Below the pieces are notes generated by a model. That model ran no database searches. It had not been told where the DNA came from and saw only the letters and a list, made by a program, of their open reading frames with translations. Made by a program: the position numbers and the translations under genes. Shown here one piece after another: positions 1 through 8,496 of a stretch of DNA of 64,000 nt; position 1 is the stretch's first letter; each line of letters starts with the position of its first letter. This DNA comes from Psychrobacter immobilis (GTDB lineage: Bacteria > Pseudomonadota > Gammaproteobacteria > Pseudomonadales > Moraxellaceae), in contig NZ_CAJHAD010000006.1 of assembly GCF_904846285.1 (NCBI RefSeq), positions 84,197 to 148,196 on the forward strand, in the 5' to 3' direction.

Positions 1-657
1 CACACTTAGACCACGCTCAATAAAGAACGGCACCACGCGGCGACCGATGGTCAATACCAAGCCGATAATCAAATAAAAACCTAAATAAACACCAACTTTG
101 GTCAGATTCATATTGGCGCTGATAATGCCCCAATAGCACAAAGCATTGCCCACTGTTAATAATGCAAGCTTGGCTAAAATCCCCATTTGCTTATATTGCT
201 TAACTTGCAATACTGCACGGAAAATCACAAAAGCCATCGTGCCGATGAACAATAAATCGAATACCGCCGCCGCATATAGTAACGCCACGCTGCTACCAGC
301 AACCGTGATACCTAAGCCAAATCCTACCCAGCCCAAACGCGCCAGCAACCAACAGACAAAAATACCGAGCAGCTTGTAGCCATGCGGCATCATAACGCCC
401 GTCCAAGTCTTAACTGCAGTCAATAAAAATCCCGCCACGATGGCCAGCGCATAGCCGTAAATCATTTCATGACCATGCCAATACAGCGGATTCAACGTTT
501 GCGCATCGATATCTGTATGTCCAGTAAACACAAATGCCCACAACGCCATGGTTATAATGGCAAATAGTGCGCCTGCGCTAAAAAATATCCGAAAGCTCAA
601 GTTGAGTATGGGATGCGGCGAGCTTGGTGGCTTGCTAGGTAGATTAATTGATTGCAT
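1..657 (-). CDS. nnrS: NnrS family haem/copper membrane protein, 3' part missing
   Basis: An open frame begins with ATG at 657 and runs off the left edge, giving the first 219 residues. The translation is strongly hydrophobic with several membrane spans. It carries the early motif LYWHGHEMIYGYALAIVAGF, where the paired histidines fit the metal/haem-binding family signature, and ends in TIGRRVVPFFIERGLSV, also typical of NnrS. NnrS proteins are inner-membrane proteins linked to nitric oxide stress and denitrification. No FNR or NsrR box was recognised upstream. The family assignment is by motif memory and is fairly secure. The rest of the gene and its neighbours lie outside the window. Confidence 0.85.
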   Translation of the reverse strand, partial: MQSINLPSKPPSSPHPILNLSFRIFFSAGALFAIITMALWAFVFTGHTDIDAQTLNPLYWHGHEMIYGYALAIVAGFLLTAVKTWTGVMMPHGYKLLGIFVCWLLARLGWVGFGLGITVAGSSVALLYAAAVFDLLFIGTMAFVIFRAVLQVKQYKQMGILAKLALLTVGNALCYWGIISANMNLTKVGVYLGFYLIIGLVLTIGRRVVPFFIERGLSV

Positions 658-1066
658 AGCAGACTTCTTATAATGAAAGTTAGAAGGTATGTCTTAAAGA
701 TTCATTTTATATGAATGTTAATTATAATGCCACCTAAACTATAGGACTGCTATGGTTTATTCAAGTAGTGATTCATTCAAGTAGTGACTCATTAAAGCAG
801 TTATCATATACAGCTATAATTGATATAAAGCGCTAGACTGGATAGTGTTATTTTAGCCCAATCTGTATTTAATAACTGATATTAGATAGCTTATACTCGA
901 TAACAGATGTTCGATAAGTGATATTAGATAACTTACCTTCTATAATTTACAGCGGCATAAAACTCTAAAGTCACACATAGCTTGATATTTGCCCTCACCA
1001 TTACCATCATAGGTAATGAGCACAGTTAATTTGACTGCGTCAATGGTTTACTTTTAGGAGATTGTC
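658..1066. other. 409-bp spacer between divergent nnrS and a small ORF, with short direct repeats
   Basis: AT-rich spacer that should hold promoters for nnrS (leftward) and the small gene at 1067 (rightward). It contains a 13-bp direct repeat ATTCAAGTAGTGA at 759-771 and 775-787, and a 12-bp direct repeat TGATATTAGATA at 877-888 and 919-930. No palindromic operator or RNA gene was recognised. Confidence 0.6.
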
Positions 1067-1297
1067 ATGACAGAAGCGCATGCACCGATTGAAAAACGTA
1101 AAATCGTTAATAGGTTTTTGACCCTACTGACCAAAGAACAGCCGCAAATGTATTATGCAACGACATCTGAGATCTCTCGTAGCATCCATACAATGATAAA
1201 AGAACATACCAACCGTCTGACAGTAGAAGAGCAAGCATTGGTTCGACATATGACTATCGAAGAGATTGAAGCATTACTAGGCTTTCATTCTAAATAA
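1067..1297 (+). CDS. Hypothetical 76-aa protein
   Basis: A complete 76-codon frame with a good ribosome binding site (TAGGAG about 7 bases before the ATG), followed within about 45 bp by a strong terminator, so it looks like a real single-gene unit. The product is soluble, charged and probably helical. It has no signal peptide, membrane span or cysteine, and its C-terminal part (LTVEEQALVRHMTIEEIEALL) looks like two short amphipathic helices. I do not recognise the family and assign no function. The flanking nnrS and aldehyde dehydrogenase genes are both on the opposite strand, so context gives no clue. Confidence 0.7.
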   Translation: MTEAHAPIEKRKIVNRFLTLLTKEQPQMYYATTSEISRSIHTMIKEHTNRLTVEEQALVRHMTIEEIEALLGFHSK

Positions 1298-1340
1298 CAT
1301 TAGAACTATAAAACTTTAGAATCATTGCGTGTAAATAAGA

Positions 1341-1372
1341 AAAAAAGACCACCATTCAGGCGGTCTTTTTTT
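1341..1372. terminator. Bidirectional intrinsic terminator
   Basis: An A-run, the stem GACC(A)CC / GGCGGTC, then a T-run. It ends the rightward small gene at 1067 and can also serve the leftward aldehyde dehydrogenase, whose stop codon is at 1441. Confidence 0.85.
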
Positions 1373-1440
1373 ATATCGAAATATTTATCTAACTACATCT
1401 AAGTACGTTTATCCATAATGCGTTGATTAGAATGCACTGA

Positions 1441-2931
1441 TTAAAACGGATATTGACGCGGTTCGTTTTGCATTGATATCCAATGCGTTCTGGTAAATTC
1501 TTCCAGTATCCACTCACCATTAAAGCGACCAATACCTGAGTTTTTCTCACCGCCAAATGGCATGTTGCTCTCATCATTGACTGAGATATCATTAATATGG
1601 GTCATGCCTGCTCTGATACCGCGCGCAAAGCGCAAACCTTTTTGCATATCTGCTGTAAATACCGCACTCGATAAACCATACATGGAGTCATTGGCTATCG
1701 ATAACGCATCATCTTCATCTTTGGCACGAATAATCCCGACCAATGGCCCAAACACCTCATTACGTGACAAATCCATCTCACGCGTGACTTCAGTAAAGAT
1801 ATGCGGCGGTACTACCTGACCTTTAATCTCACCACTCAAAATCATTTTGGCACCTTCTTGCTGTGCTTTAGCAATTTTTTCTTGCAGTGACTTGACTTGT
1901 TTTTCATTAATAATTGGACCGACTGCCGTATCTTGCTTGTTTGGATCACCGACGTTTAAGGTTTTAACGTGAGCTAAGAAGCGCTCAACAAAATCATCAT
2001 AAATCTCGTCTTCAACGATAATACGGTTGATAGCGAGACAGATTTGACCTTGATGCAGGAATTTACCAAAGGCGGCGGCTTTTACCGCTTGCTCAATATC
2101 CGCGTCCTTTAATACCACAAATGGGCTATTACCGCCGAGCTCAAGCGCAACTTGCTTGATGTAGTCGCCACCATTGGCCAGCTCGCCAATATGTTTGCCG
2201 ACTGAAGTTGAACCGGTAAATGAGACAAAGCTTGGAATATCATGAGTGACGATGGCGTCCCCTATCTCACTACCCGCCCCAACAACGACGTTAAGCAGTC
2301 CTTTTGGTAAACCTGCTTCTTCGAATACTTTTGCTAACAGTAAACCACCCGTAATAGGTGTGTCACTTGCAGGCTTAAGCACGACCGCGTTACCAAGGGC
2401 TAACGCAGGCGCGATAGAACGCTGGGTAAGATGTAGCGGAAAGTTCCATGGGCTAATAACGGCTACGACACCGATTGGCTCACGGTAGACGAAGTTTTCT
2501 TTACCGGGGGTGTTTGAGGCGCGAATTTCACCATGGACACGATTAGGGAAACTGGCCGCTTCAAGGGTAATTGCACGCGCACTACCGAACTCTACCATTG
2601 CTTTGATACGCGTACTGCCCGACTCCTTAATGAGCCAATCGACAATCTCGTCTTGACGCTGATCTAAGACATTGACGACGTTATACATTAAACCGGCGCG
2701 TTCGGCTGGCGTATTTTGCGCCCATTCTTTTTGTGCCGCATTTGCCGCTTGATAGGCTTCATCAAGCTGCTTACTGGTAGCCTGTTTAATCTCGACCAGC
2801 GTGTCGCCATTATATGGATTAACATTAGTATTGATACTGTCATCTTTTCCGCTCTGCCACTCACCTGCAATATACTGCAAATGAAAGTCGCTATATACGC
2901 TCTGCTGAGTATTCTTAGTATCGGTTGACAT
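1441..2931 (-). CDS. NAD(P)-dependent aldehyde dehydrogenase, benzaldehyde/vanillin dehydrogenase type
   Basis: Oxidises an aldehyde to its carboxylic acid. The 496-residue length is typical of the ALDH superfamily. Visible motifs are PWNFP near 161-165, the cofactor-site FTGSTSVG near 239, the general-base Glu264 in ELGGNSP and the nucleophile Cys298 in GQICLAINR. The GQIC(L/M)AINR form is characteristic of the benzaldehyde/vanillin/salicylaldehyde-like subgroup, so an aromatic aldehyde is a reasonable guess, but the substrate is not proven. It is divergent from a TetR gene at 3346, and the TAGAC...GTCTA operator at 3139-3153 lies in the shared spacer. This suggests aldehyde- or electrophile-induced expression together with the reductases to the right. 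Confidence 0.9.
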   Translation of the reverse strand: MSTDTKNTQQSVYSDFHLQYIAGEWQSGKDDSINTNVNPYNGDTLVEIKQATSKQLDEAYQAANAAQKEWAQNTPAERAGLMYNVVNVLDQRQDEIVDWLIKESGSTRIKAMVEFGSARAITLEAASFPNRVHGEIRASNTPGKENFVYREPIGVVAVISPWNFPLHLTQRSIAPALALGNAVVLKPASDTPITGGLLLAKVFEEAGLPKGLLNVVVGAGSEIGDAIVTHDIPSFVSFTGSTSVGKHIGELANGGDYIKQVALELGGNSPFVVLKDADIEQAVKAAAFGKFLHQGQICLAINRIIVEDEIYDDFVERFLAHVKTLNVGDPNKQDTAVGPIINEKQVKSLQEKIAKAQQEGAKMILSGEIKGQVVPPHIFTEVTREMDLSRNEVFGPLVGIIRAKDEDDALSIANDSMYGLSSAVFTADMQKGLRFARGIRAGMTHINDISVNDESNMPFGGEKNSGIGRFNGEWILEEFTRTHWISMQNEPRQYPF

Positions 2932-3345
2932 AATAATCCTTATTTATTTTATGTTTGTTGTTTAAAACGTTTGGTTCATTAAAACGCTTAATCAATTAAA
3001 GCATCGAGCTGCTACATTTGGAATAGGGAGACTGCAAAACAGTTATGTGTAATGGTTACGTTGGGAAATGATGGTTTTATGAAACGATCGTGTAAAATAA
3101 CCATTTGCCGTTAACCATCGATAACAAACGTAACTTGCTAGACGACTGGTCTAATGCTAACATAGTCAGCATAAAAATAAGAATCATTTATTACTAAGTA
3201 TTGTTGAAAAAACGTAACACTCAAAATTATTATTTTTCTTTCGATTAAAAAAGTACCTTTAAAGCCCTGCTTTATGTCACTTAATTTAACGACATCACCA
3301 TTTAATGACATCACCAAATAAAGATCTAAGGAGAACATCCTCTTC
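2932..3345. other. 414-bp divergent promoter region of the ALDH and tetR genes
   Basis: Non-coding spacer between two divergent genes. The only clear element is the palindromic operator at 3139-3153. A leftward frame covering 3138-3401 overlaps the start of tetR and reads like a chance ORF. A ribosome binding site AAGGAG lies about 12 bases before the tetR ATG. Confidence 0.6.
3139..3153. promoter_or_regulatory. TetR-type operator, copy 1
   Basis: Palindrome TAGACGACTGGTCTA (arms TAGAC/GTCTA). With flanks, 17 of 18 bases match the second copy at 4248-4265. It resembles the NemR/AcuR-type TAGACC...GGTCTA box. It lies about 190 bp before tetR and about 210 bp before the aldehyde dehydrogenase, consistent with autoregulation and control of the divergent gene. 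Confidence 0.8.
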
Positions 3346-3948
3346 ATGTCCGCTATTATAACCACTGCTCCATCAGATACCAGAGCGCATCTGTTAGCCA
3401 TCGGCTATCAACTCATTGCGCAAAAAGGTTTTACCGCAGTCGGTATCAAACAAATACTTGATACCGCTGGTGTGCCAAAAGGCTCCTTTTATCATTACTT
3501 TGCATCAAAAGAAGCCTTTGGTGAAGCCATCATCGAACACTATTTTGACAACTATAAAAATCGCCTCGAGGCGATTACTGCTGAAAAAATCAGCGCACAA
3601 CAAAAGATTTATAACTATTTTCAAAACTGGTATGACACCCAGCAAAAGGGCTGTGACCATGAGAAATGCTTGGTAGTAAAACTCAGTGCAGAAGTGGCTG
3701 ATATCTCAGAAACCATGCGTAAGGCTCTGTATGCCGGTTATCAACAAACCATCAACTGGATTGCTGTGCAAATAAAAGCAGGCTGGGCAGATGGTTCTAT
3801 ACCTCACCCTGACAATATCGCCGCCGAAAGTATGGCCAAGCGTTGGTACTTTGCTTGGTTGGGTGCCAGCTTAGTCGCTAAAATCAGTCAAACCGATACG
3901 CCATTAGCAGAAGTTTGGCTGATGACCACCTCGCAGCTTGGTCGCTAA
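3346..3948 (+). CDS. TetR-family repressor, NemR/AcuR-like
   Basis: A 200-residue transcriptional regulator. The N-terminal helix-turn-helix covers about residues 10-55 (AIGYQLIAQKGFTAVGIKQI, then GVPKGSFYHYFASKEAFGEA), with the YHYF signature that ends the recognition helix. The C-terminal part is the variable ligand/dimer domain. It contains a Cys pair region (GCDHEKCLVV) that could sense electrophiles, as the cysteine of NemR does; that role is inference. Two near-identical operators flank the gene, upstream at 3139 and in front of the yqhD-like gene at 4249. It therefore probably controls itself, the aldehyde dehydrogenase and the downstream reductases. Confidence 0.88.
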   Translation: MSAIITTAPSDTRAHLLAIGYQLIAQKGFTAVGIKQILDTAGVPKGSFYHYFASKEAFGEAIIEHYFDNYKNRLEAITAEKISAQQKIYNYFQNWYDTQQKGCDHEKCLVVKLSAEVADISETMRKALYAGYQQTINWIAVQIKAGWADGSIPHPDNIAAESMAKRWYFAWLGASLVAKISQTDTPLAEVWLMTTSQLGR

Positions 3949-4383
3949 ACGCTGTGTAAATAAAATTAATGCTAATAAAATCAGTACCCTAAAACCGATG
4001 TCAATAAACTTGATATCGCGACTATCTATCTAGGTTGTTAATGCTCAGCTAGTAGCTACCGCCTTAGTTTATTAGCTACTCCCTTAACCATAGCAACCTA
4101 GCCGTTAATACCTTCTCGTTAATACCCAACCGTTAGCACTAACGTATAACGCTGATTGAGGGTTTTCAATCGCCAATAAGCAATTATTAATAAAATACTA
4201 AGAACTTTCAGTTATACGATAGTTTTGTAAAATTAATAAAAAAATAACTAGACGACCGGTCTAATTCATGTACAATGCGCACAGATGGCAATAATTGCTA
4301 TGACGCATATCCGATATAAAAGACGTCATTCATTAGCACTTACATCACAACTTATCTCTTTATCATTAGAAACTAGGAATATT
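3949..4383 (+). promoter_or_regulatory. Spacer holding the promoter of the yqhD-like gene
   Basis: The spacer contains a 14-bp palindrome CGTTAGCACTAACG (4131-4144), repeated GTTAATACC words near 4103 and 4118, and the promoter region. The sequence TACAAT at 4271-4276 is a good -10 candidate. The matching -35 position falls on the operator at 4249-4263, so repressor binding would block polymerase directly. The frame can be extended upstream to 4285, but the likely start codon is 4384. Confidence 0.55.
4249..4263. promoter_or_regulatory. TetR-type operator, copy 2
   Basis: TAGACGACCGGTCTA, differing from copy 1 at 3139-3153 by one central base. It overlaps the expected -35 position of a promoter whose -10 is TACAAT at 4271-4276, which is the classic layout for repression of the yqhD-like gene. 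Confidence 0.82.
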
Positions 4384-5613
4384 ATGAATAACTTTCAATA
4401 TTACAATCCCGTCCGTATCGTCTTTGGCGAAGGTCAAATCAAACAACTATCAGAGCTCGTGCCAACAGAGGCACGCGTGCTAATCACTTATGGTGGCGGT
4501 TCAGCGCAGCGTACTGGTACGTTAGATGAAGTAAAGAATGCGCTAGCTGCAAATGGCAAACGTGAAGTATTTGAGTTTGGTGGTATTGAAGCCAACCCAG
4601 AATTCACCACCTTGCTAAAAGCCGCTGATATGGTGAATGAGCATAATATTGATTTCTTACTAGCAGTTGGTGGCGGTTCAGTCATTGATGGCAGTAAATT
4701 TGTCGCGCTTATCTCTTCATTAACTGAAGATGGCAACACCGATGGCACGGTTTCTCGTGAAAAAGCATGGGAGGCGCTGACCAGTTATTGCAAAAATATC
4801 GATTCAGCGATTGATTTGGGCGCGGTACTGACCATTCCAGCGACCGGTTCTGAGATGAACTCAGGCGGCGTGATTAACTATAGCGAACGCCAAGCAAAAC
4901 TACCATTTGGTAACCCACTTGCCTTCCCTAAATTCTCAATTTTAGACCCTGCGAAAACCTTAACCTTACCTGAGCGCCAAGTAATGAACGGTGTTGCGGA
5001 TGCTTTTGTCCATGTGATGGAGCAGTACCTCACCTATCCAGTTAATGCGAAAGTTCAAGATGCCTTTTCTGAGAGCTTGCTTAAAATTCTGATTGAAGAA
5101 GGCGCAGCAGTCAAAGCAGATCCAGAGAATTTAGAAACGCGTAAAAACATCATGTGGACAGCAACCATGGCGTTGAATGGTCTGATTGGTACTGGTGTGC
5201 CGCAAGATTGGACGACGCATATGATTGGTCATGAACTGACCTCACTGCATGCGATTGACCATGCCCGTACGCTAACGATTGTATTGCCATCAGTATTGCG
5301 TGAGCTTAAAGACAGCAAAAAAGACAAACTGCTTCAGTATGCGCGTAACGTTTGGGGTATCAATAATAACGATACCGGTACACAACTAGACGATGACACC
5401 ATCATCGAAACTGCTATTGTTCATACTGAGAACTTCTTCCGCGAGCTTGGACTACCAGTTAGCTTAGAAGATGCAGAATTAACCGAGTCAGCCATTGACC
5501 CTATTATCAAGCAACTTGAAGCACACAAAATGGTGAAATTGGGCGAACACGGTAAAAATGATTTAGACGTATCACGCCGCATCTTAGAACGCGCCGTTAC
5601 CAGTAAAGCTTAA
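4384..5613 (+). CDS. yqhD: Iron-type alcohol dehydrogenase / NADPH aldehyde reductase (YqhD-like)
   Basis: Reduces short-chain and toxic aldehydes to alcohols using NADPH and a divalent metal. Starting at 4384 gives 409 residues and the N-terminus MNNFQYYNPVRIVFGEG, which matches YqhD-type proteins. The upstream in-frame ATG at 4285 would add 33 residues of unrelated sequence. The nucleotide motif GGGSVIDGSKF is near residues 97-105. The metal-ligand region is DAFVHVMEQ, followed by the paired His segment HMIGHELTSLHAIDHART. A TetR operator overlaps its promoter. It is the first of four rightward genes (reductase, CurA-like, DJ-1-like, GST) that all fit handling of reactive carbonyls. Confidence 0.9.
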   Translation: MNNFQYYNPVRIVFGEGQIKQLSELVPTEARVLITYGGGSAQRTGTLDEVKNALAANGKREVFEFGGIEANPEFTTLLKAADMVNEHNIDFLLAVGGGSVIDGSKFVALISSLTEDGNTDGTVSREKAWEALTSYCKNIDSAIDLGAVLTIPATGSEMNSGGVINYSERQAKLPFGNPLAFPKFSILDPAKTLTLPERQVMNGVADAFVHVMEQYLTYPVNAKVQDAFSESLLKILIEEGAAVKADPENLETRKNIMWTATMALNGLIGTGVPQDWTTHMIGHELTSLHAIDHARTLTIVLPSVLRELKDSKKDKLLQYARNVWGINNNDTGTQLDDDTIIETAIVHTENFFRELGLPVSLEDAELTESAIDPIIKQLEAHKMVKLGEHGKNDLDVSRRILERAVTSKA

Positions 5614-5736
5614 TCGTCAAAAAACTTATAACTTTTTATTGTCACAACAATCGGTAGCCATGCACTTTGGCGTGGCTACTGACTTTAAAACGAAAATGAA
5701 TAACTACAACCAATAACTAGAATAAGGAGCTTTAAC

Positions 5737-6798
5737 ATGAGCTTTGATAATAATTTTAATGCCCAACAAAACCAAAAACAAAACCGTCAAATCAAACTTG
5801 CCAGCCGTCCCAATGGCGCGCCAACCAGCGATAATTTCGAGCTAATTACTAGCGACATCCCTACTCCTAACGACAAGCAAATGCTACTGCGTACGGTATA
5901 TATGTCACTTGACCCGTATATGCGCGGGCGTATGAGTGCTTCTAAAAGCTATGCTGACCCATTAGAAGTCGGCGATGTCATGCTAGGCGGCACGGTTGCA
6001 CAAGTTGTCGAATCTAATATCGATAAATTCACCGTCGGTGATTTGGTCGTATCAAACTCAGGTTGGCAGGATTATAGTGTCAGTGATGGCGAAGGCGTGC
6101 TAAAACTTGATAAAAATATGTCCAATCCTTCTTATGGTCTTGGTGTCCTCGGTATGCCTGGTTTCACCGGTTATATGGGTCTAACCGATATCGGTAAACC
6201 AAAAAAAGGTGAAACCTTAGTCGTCGCAGCCGCAACTGGTCCTGTAGGCGCAACGGTTGGACAAGTCGGTAATCATTTAGGCTTACGTACGGTCGGTGTC
6301 GCAGGCGGTGCGGAAAAATGCTCCTATGCGGTCGAAGAGTTGGGCTTTGATGTTTGTATCGACCATAAAGCGGACGACTTTGCCGAACAGCTTAAAAACG
6401 CTTGCCCAGATGGTATCGATATCTATTATGAAAACGTCGGTGGCAAGGTATTCGATGGCGTATTACCGCTATTAAATGCCCATGCACGTATTCCAGTATG
6501 CGGCTTGGTGTCTCAATATAACGCTACCGAGCTTCCTGATGGCAAAGACCGCCTAGGTATGTTGATGGGTCATATTCTCAGTCAGCGCCTGACCATCAAA
6601 GGCTTTATCATCTTTGAAGAATACGGCGACCATTTCCCAGAATTCTTAAAAACTATGGGCGAATGGGTTGAATCAGGTAAAGTCAAAACCAAAGAGCATA
6701 TCGTGGATGGCTTAGCACAAGCACCACAAGCTTTCTTTGATATGCTAGAGGGTAAAAACTTCGGTAAAACCGTGGTTAAAGTTGCTGACGTTCAGTAG
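5737..6798 (+). CDS. curA: Zinc-independent MDR-family NADP(H) oxidoreductase, CurA-like
   Basis: A 353-residue medium-chain reductase of the leukotriene-B4 12-hydroxydehydrogenase/curcumin-reductase group, reducing alpha,beta-unsaturated carbonyls with NADPH. The N-terminal GroES-like part carries the group signature MSLDPYMRGRMS. The Rossmann part has AAATGPVGATVGQVGNHLG, an AGGAEKC loop fitting NADP, and YYENVGGKVFDGVLPLL, which is typical of this subfamily. There are no zinc-ligand cysteines. It lies 123 bp behind the yqhD-like gene on the same strand and fits the same carbonyl-detoxification role. RBS AAGGAG is in place. Confidence 0.88.
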   Translation: MSFDNNFNAQQNQKQNRQIKLASRPNGAPTSDNFELITSDIPTPNDKQMLLRTVYMSLDPYMRGRMSASKSYADPLEVGDVMLGGTVAQVVESNIDKFTVGDLVVSNSGWQDYSVSDGEGVLKLDKNMSNPSYGLGVLGMPGFTGYMGLTDIGKPKKGETLVVAAATGPVGATVGQVGNHLGLRTVGVAGGAEKCSYAVEELGFDVCIDHKADDFAEQLKNACPDGIDIYYENVGGKVFDGVLPLLNAHARIPVCGLVSQYNATELPDGKDRLGMLMGHILSQRLTIKGFIIFEEYGDHFPEFLKTMGEWVESGKVKTKEHIVDGLAQAPQAFFDMLEGKNFGKTVVKVADVQ

Positions 6799-7061
6799 TT
6801 CATATCAAGCGACTTATATAAAGGTATAAAGTAGCCAGCTTTAAATAACTTTCAGATAACCACTTAACAACATAATACGTTAAGACAGCTACTGAAAATA
6901 ATGCTTAAAACATTAATACTGTTAGCAGCCAGTTTTTAGCAAAGATAGCTTTATCATGGTCTTTGCATAGCTTTAGCAAAGCTGGCTGCGACATATCTGA
7001 ACTTGGTATTAAATTAGCATTAAAACCTAGCAAACAATACAAATAATAAATAAGGACAATT
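6799..7061 (+). other. 263-bp spacer with several inverted repeats
   Basis: Non-coding spacer before the DJ-1-like gene. It contains a long-range inverted repeat AGCCAGCTTT (6833-6842) / AAAGCTGGCT (6978-6987), a second GCAGCCAG (6925-6932) / CTGGCTGC (6982-6989), and a small hairpin GCTTT-AGC-AAAGC (6970-6982). These share the same 3' arm, so they could form alternative RNA folds in a leader. No T-run follows, so it is not a terminator. Confidence 0.5.
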
Positions 7062-7739
7062 ATGAATATTTTAATGGTACTAACCTCACACGATAAATTG
7101 GGTGATACAGGCAAAAAAACTGGCTTTTGGCTAGAAGAATTTGCCGCCCCTTACTATGCCTTTTTGGATGCTGGCGTCAATGTTACTCTAGCCTCTCCTG
7201 CTGGCGGTCAACCACCTCTTGACCCTAGTAGTGATACACCAGATGCACAAACCAAAGATACCAAACGCTTTAAAGAAGACAGTGAAGCTCAAGAGCGTCT
7301 TGCCAATACCAAAAAGCTTGCTGAAGTAAAAGCTGAAGACTTTGACTCCGTCTTTTATCCAGGTGGTCATGGTCCATTGTGGGATTTGGCAGTTGATAAA
7401 AACTCTATCGAGTTAATTGAAACCTTTGTTAAGCAAGACAAGCCTGTTGCCTTTGTTTGCCACTCTCCTGCCGCGCTTAAAAACGTCAAAATCGATGGCG
7501 AGTATTTGGTCAAAGGTAAAAAGGTCACTGGCTTTACCAATACTGAAGAAGAAGGTGTTGGCCTAACTGACGTCGTACCTTTCTTATTGGAAGACGTATT
7601 AAAAGCCAATGGCGGTCACTACGAGAAAGGCGCGGATTGGGAATCGTATGTCGTTGAAGACGGCCTATTGATTACCGGTCAAAACCCAGCGTCATCAGAA
7701 GAAGCCGCTAAACGTTTACTTGCTAAGCTGCAAGCATAA
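7062..7739 (+). CDS. DJ-1/PfpI superfamily protein, class I glutamine-amidotransferase-like (Hsp31/glyoxalase III type)
   Basis: A 225-residue protein with the DJ-1/PfpI fold. The nucleophile elbow is FVCHSP with Cys133 followed by His134. It also has the oxyanion segment VFYPGGHGPLWDL (about 98-109) and the early acidic residues WLEEFAAPYYAF typical of Hsp31-like proteins. Members act as glyoxalases/deglycases on methylglyoxal or as holding chaperones; which applies here is not visible. The start has a usable AAGGA site. It lies 29 bp before the GST gene, so the two are almost certainly co-transcribed, as the end of the carbonyl-stress gene block. Confidence 0.88.
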   Translation: MNILMVLTSHDKLGDTGKKTGFWLEEFAAPYYAFLDAGVNVTLASPAGGQPPLDPSSDTPDAQTKDTKRFKEDSEAQERLANTKKLAEVKAEDFDSVFYPGGHGPLWDLAVDKNSIELIETFVKQDKPVAFVCHSPAALKNVKIDGEYLVKGKKVTGFTNTEEEGVGLTDVVPFLLEDVLKANGGHYEKGADWESYVVEDGLLITGQNPASSEEAAKRLLAKLQA

Positions 7740-7768
7740 TATAAAAACATCGTAAAAAGGCTAATATC

Positions 7769-8404
7769 ATGATTCGCTTACATCATCTTAATCAATCGCG
7801 CTCACTGCGTACGCTATGGCTATTAGAAGAATTTGGGCAACCTTATGAGCTGATTAGTCATCAGCGTGATACCAAAACGCATCTAGCACCAGACAGTCTA
7901 AAAGCAATTCATCCCCTCGGTAAGTCTCCGGTTATTGAGATGGATGGCGAGCTTTATGCCGAATCAGGGGCGATTATCGAGATGTTGATTGAGCGTTTTG
8001 CCCCCGAGCGCCTGCGCCCTGCTACCGATAGTGCAGAGTATGGTCATTACTTGCAGTGGATTCACTTTGCTGAAAGCTCGCTTATGTTGCCGCTACTGCT
8101 TGAGCTGTTTACCACTAAAGCAGGCGTTGGCGATAATGAATTCTTGGCGGGTTATATCAGCGCAGAAAAGCATAAAGTACTGAGCTACTTAAATGATGAA
8201 GTCAAAGACAAAGCATTTATCATCGGCAATAAATTAAGCGGTGCTGACTTTATGCTGGCATTTGACTTAATCATGCTCGCGCATCGTGGGGCGTTACAAG
8301 ACTATATGTATATCAAGCAATATGCGCTACAACTGGCGAGTATAGATAGCTATCAGCGTGCGATGCGTTTGGAAGCCAATTACGATGATTCTATTAAGCG
8401 TTAA
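7769..8404 (+). CDS. Glutathione S-transferase family protein
   Basis: A 211-residue cytosolic GST. The N-terminal thioredoxin-like domain starts MIRLHHLNQSRSLRTLWLLEE. It holds the conserved cis-Pro turn KSPVIEMDG and the glutathione-gamma-Glu contact ESGAIIEML (about 66-74). The C-terminal all-helical domain includes the N-capping-box region LSGADFMLAFDL. It probably conjugates or reduces electrophiles with glutathione. It is the last gene of the rightward detoxification series, 29 bp behind the DJ-1-like gene, and is followed by a strong terminator. Confidence 0.9.
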   Translation: MIRLHHLNQSRSLRTLWLLEEFGQPYELISHQRDTKTHLAPDSLKAIHPLGKSPVIEMDGELYAESGAIIEMLIERFAPERLRPATDSAEYGHYLQWIHFAESSLMLPLLLELFTTKAGVGDNEFLAGYISAEKHKVLSYLNDEVKDKAFIIGNKLSGADFMLAFDLIMLAHRGALQDYMYIKQYALQLASIDSYQRAMRLEANYDDSIKR

Positions 8405-8430
8405 GCCAAATAATTTTTATTGTTTAATAT

Positions 8431-8461
8431 AAAAAAGCAGCTCTTTAAGAGCTGCCTTTTT
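8431..8461. terminator. Bidirectional intrinsic terminator
   Basis: A-run, stem GCAGCTC/GAGCTGC with a TTTAA loop, then a T-run. It sits between the convergent GST gene and the flavoprotein gene ending at 8497. Confidence 0.9.
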
Positions 8462-8496
8462 ATGCCTGATTGAAACTTAAGCCATTTATGAATACT

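Noticed and set aside
3138..3401. Leftward 87-codon frame overlapping tetR
   Set aside because: It covers the operator and the tetR start, with low-complexity hydrophobic composition; the tetR reading and its operator explain the region.
4285..4383. N-terminal extension of the yqhD-like protein to ATG 4285
   Set aside because: The extra 33 residues are not family-like, and the start would lie only 9 bp after the predicted -10 TACAAT (4271-4276), near the transcription start with no room for a ribosome binding site.
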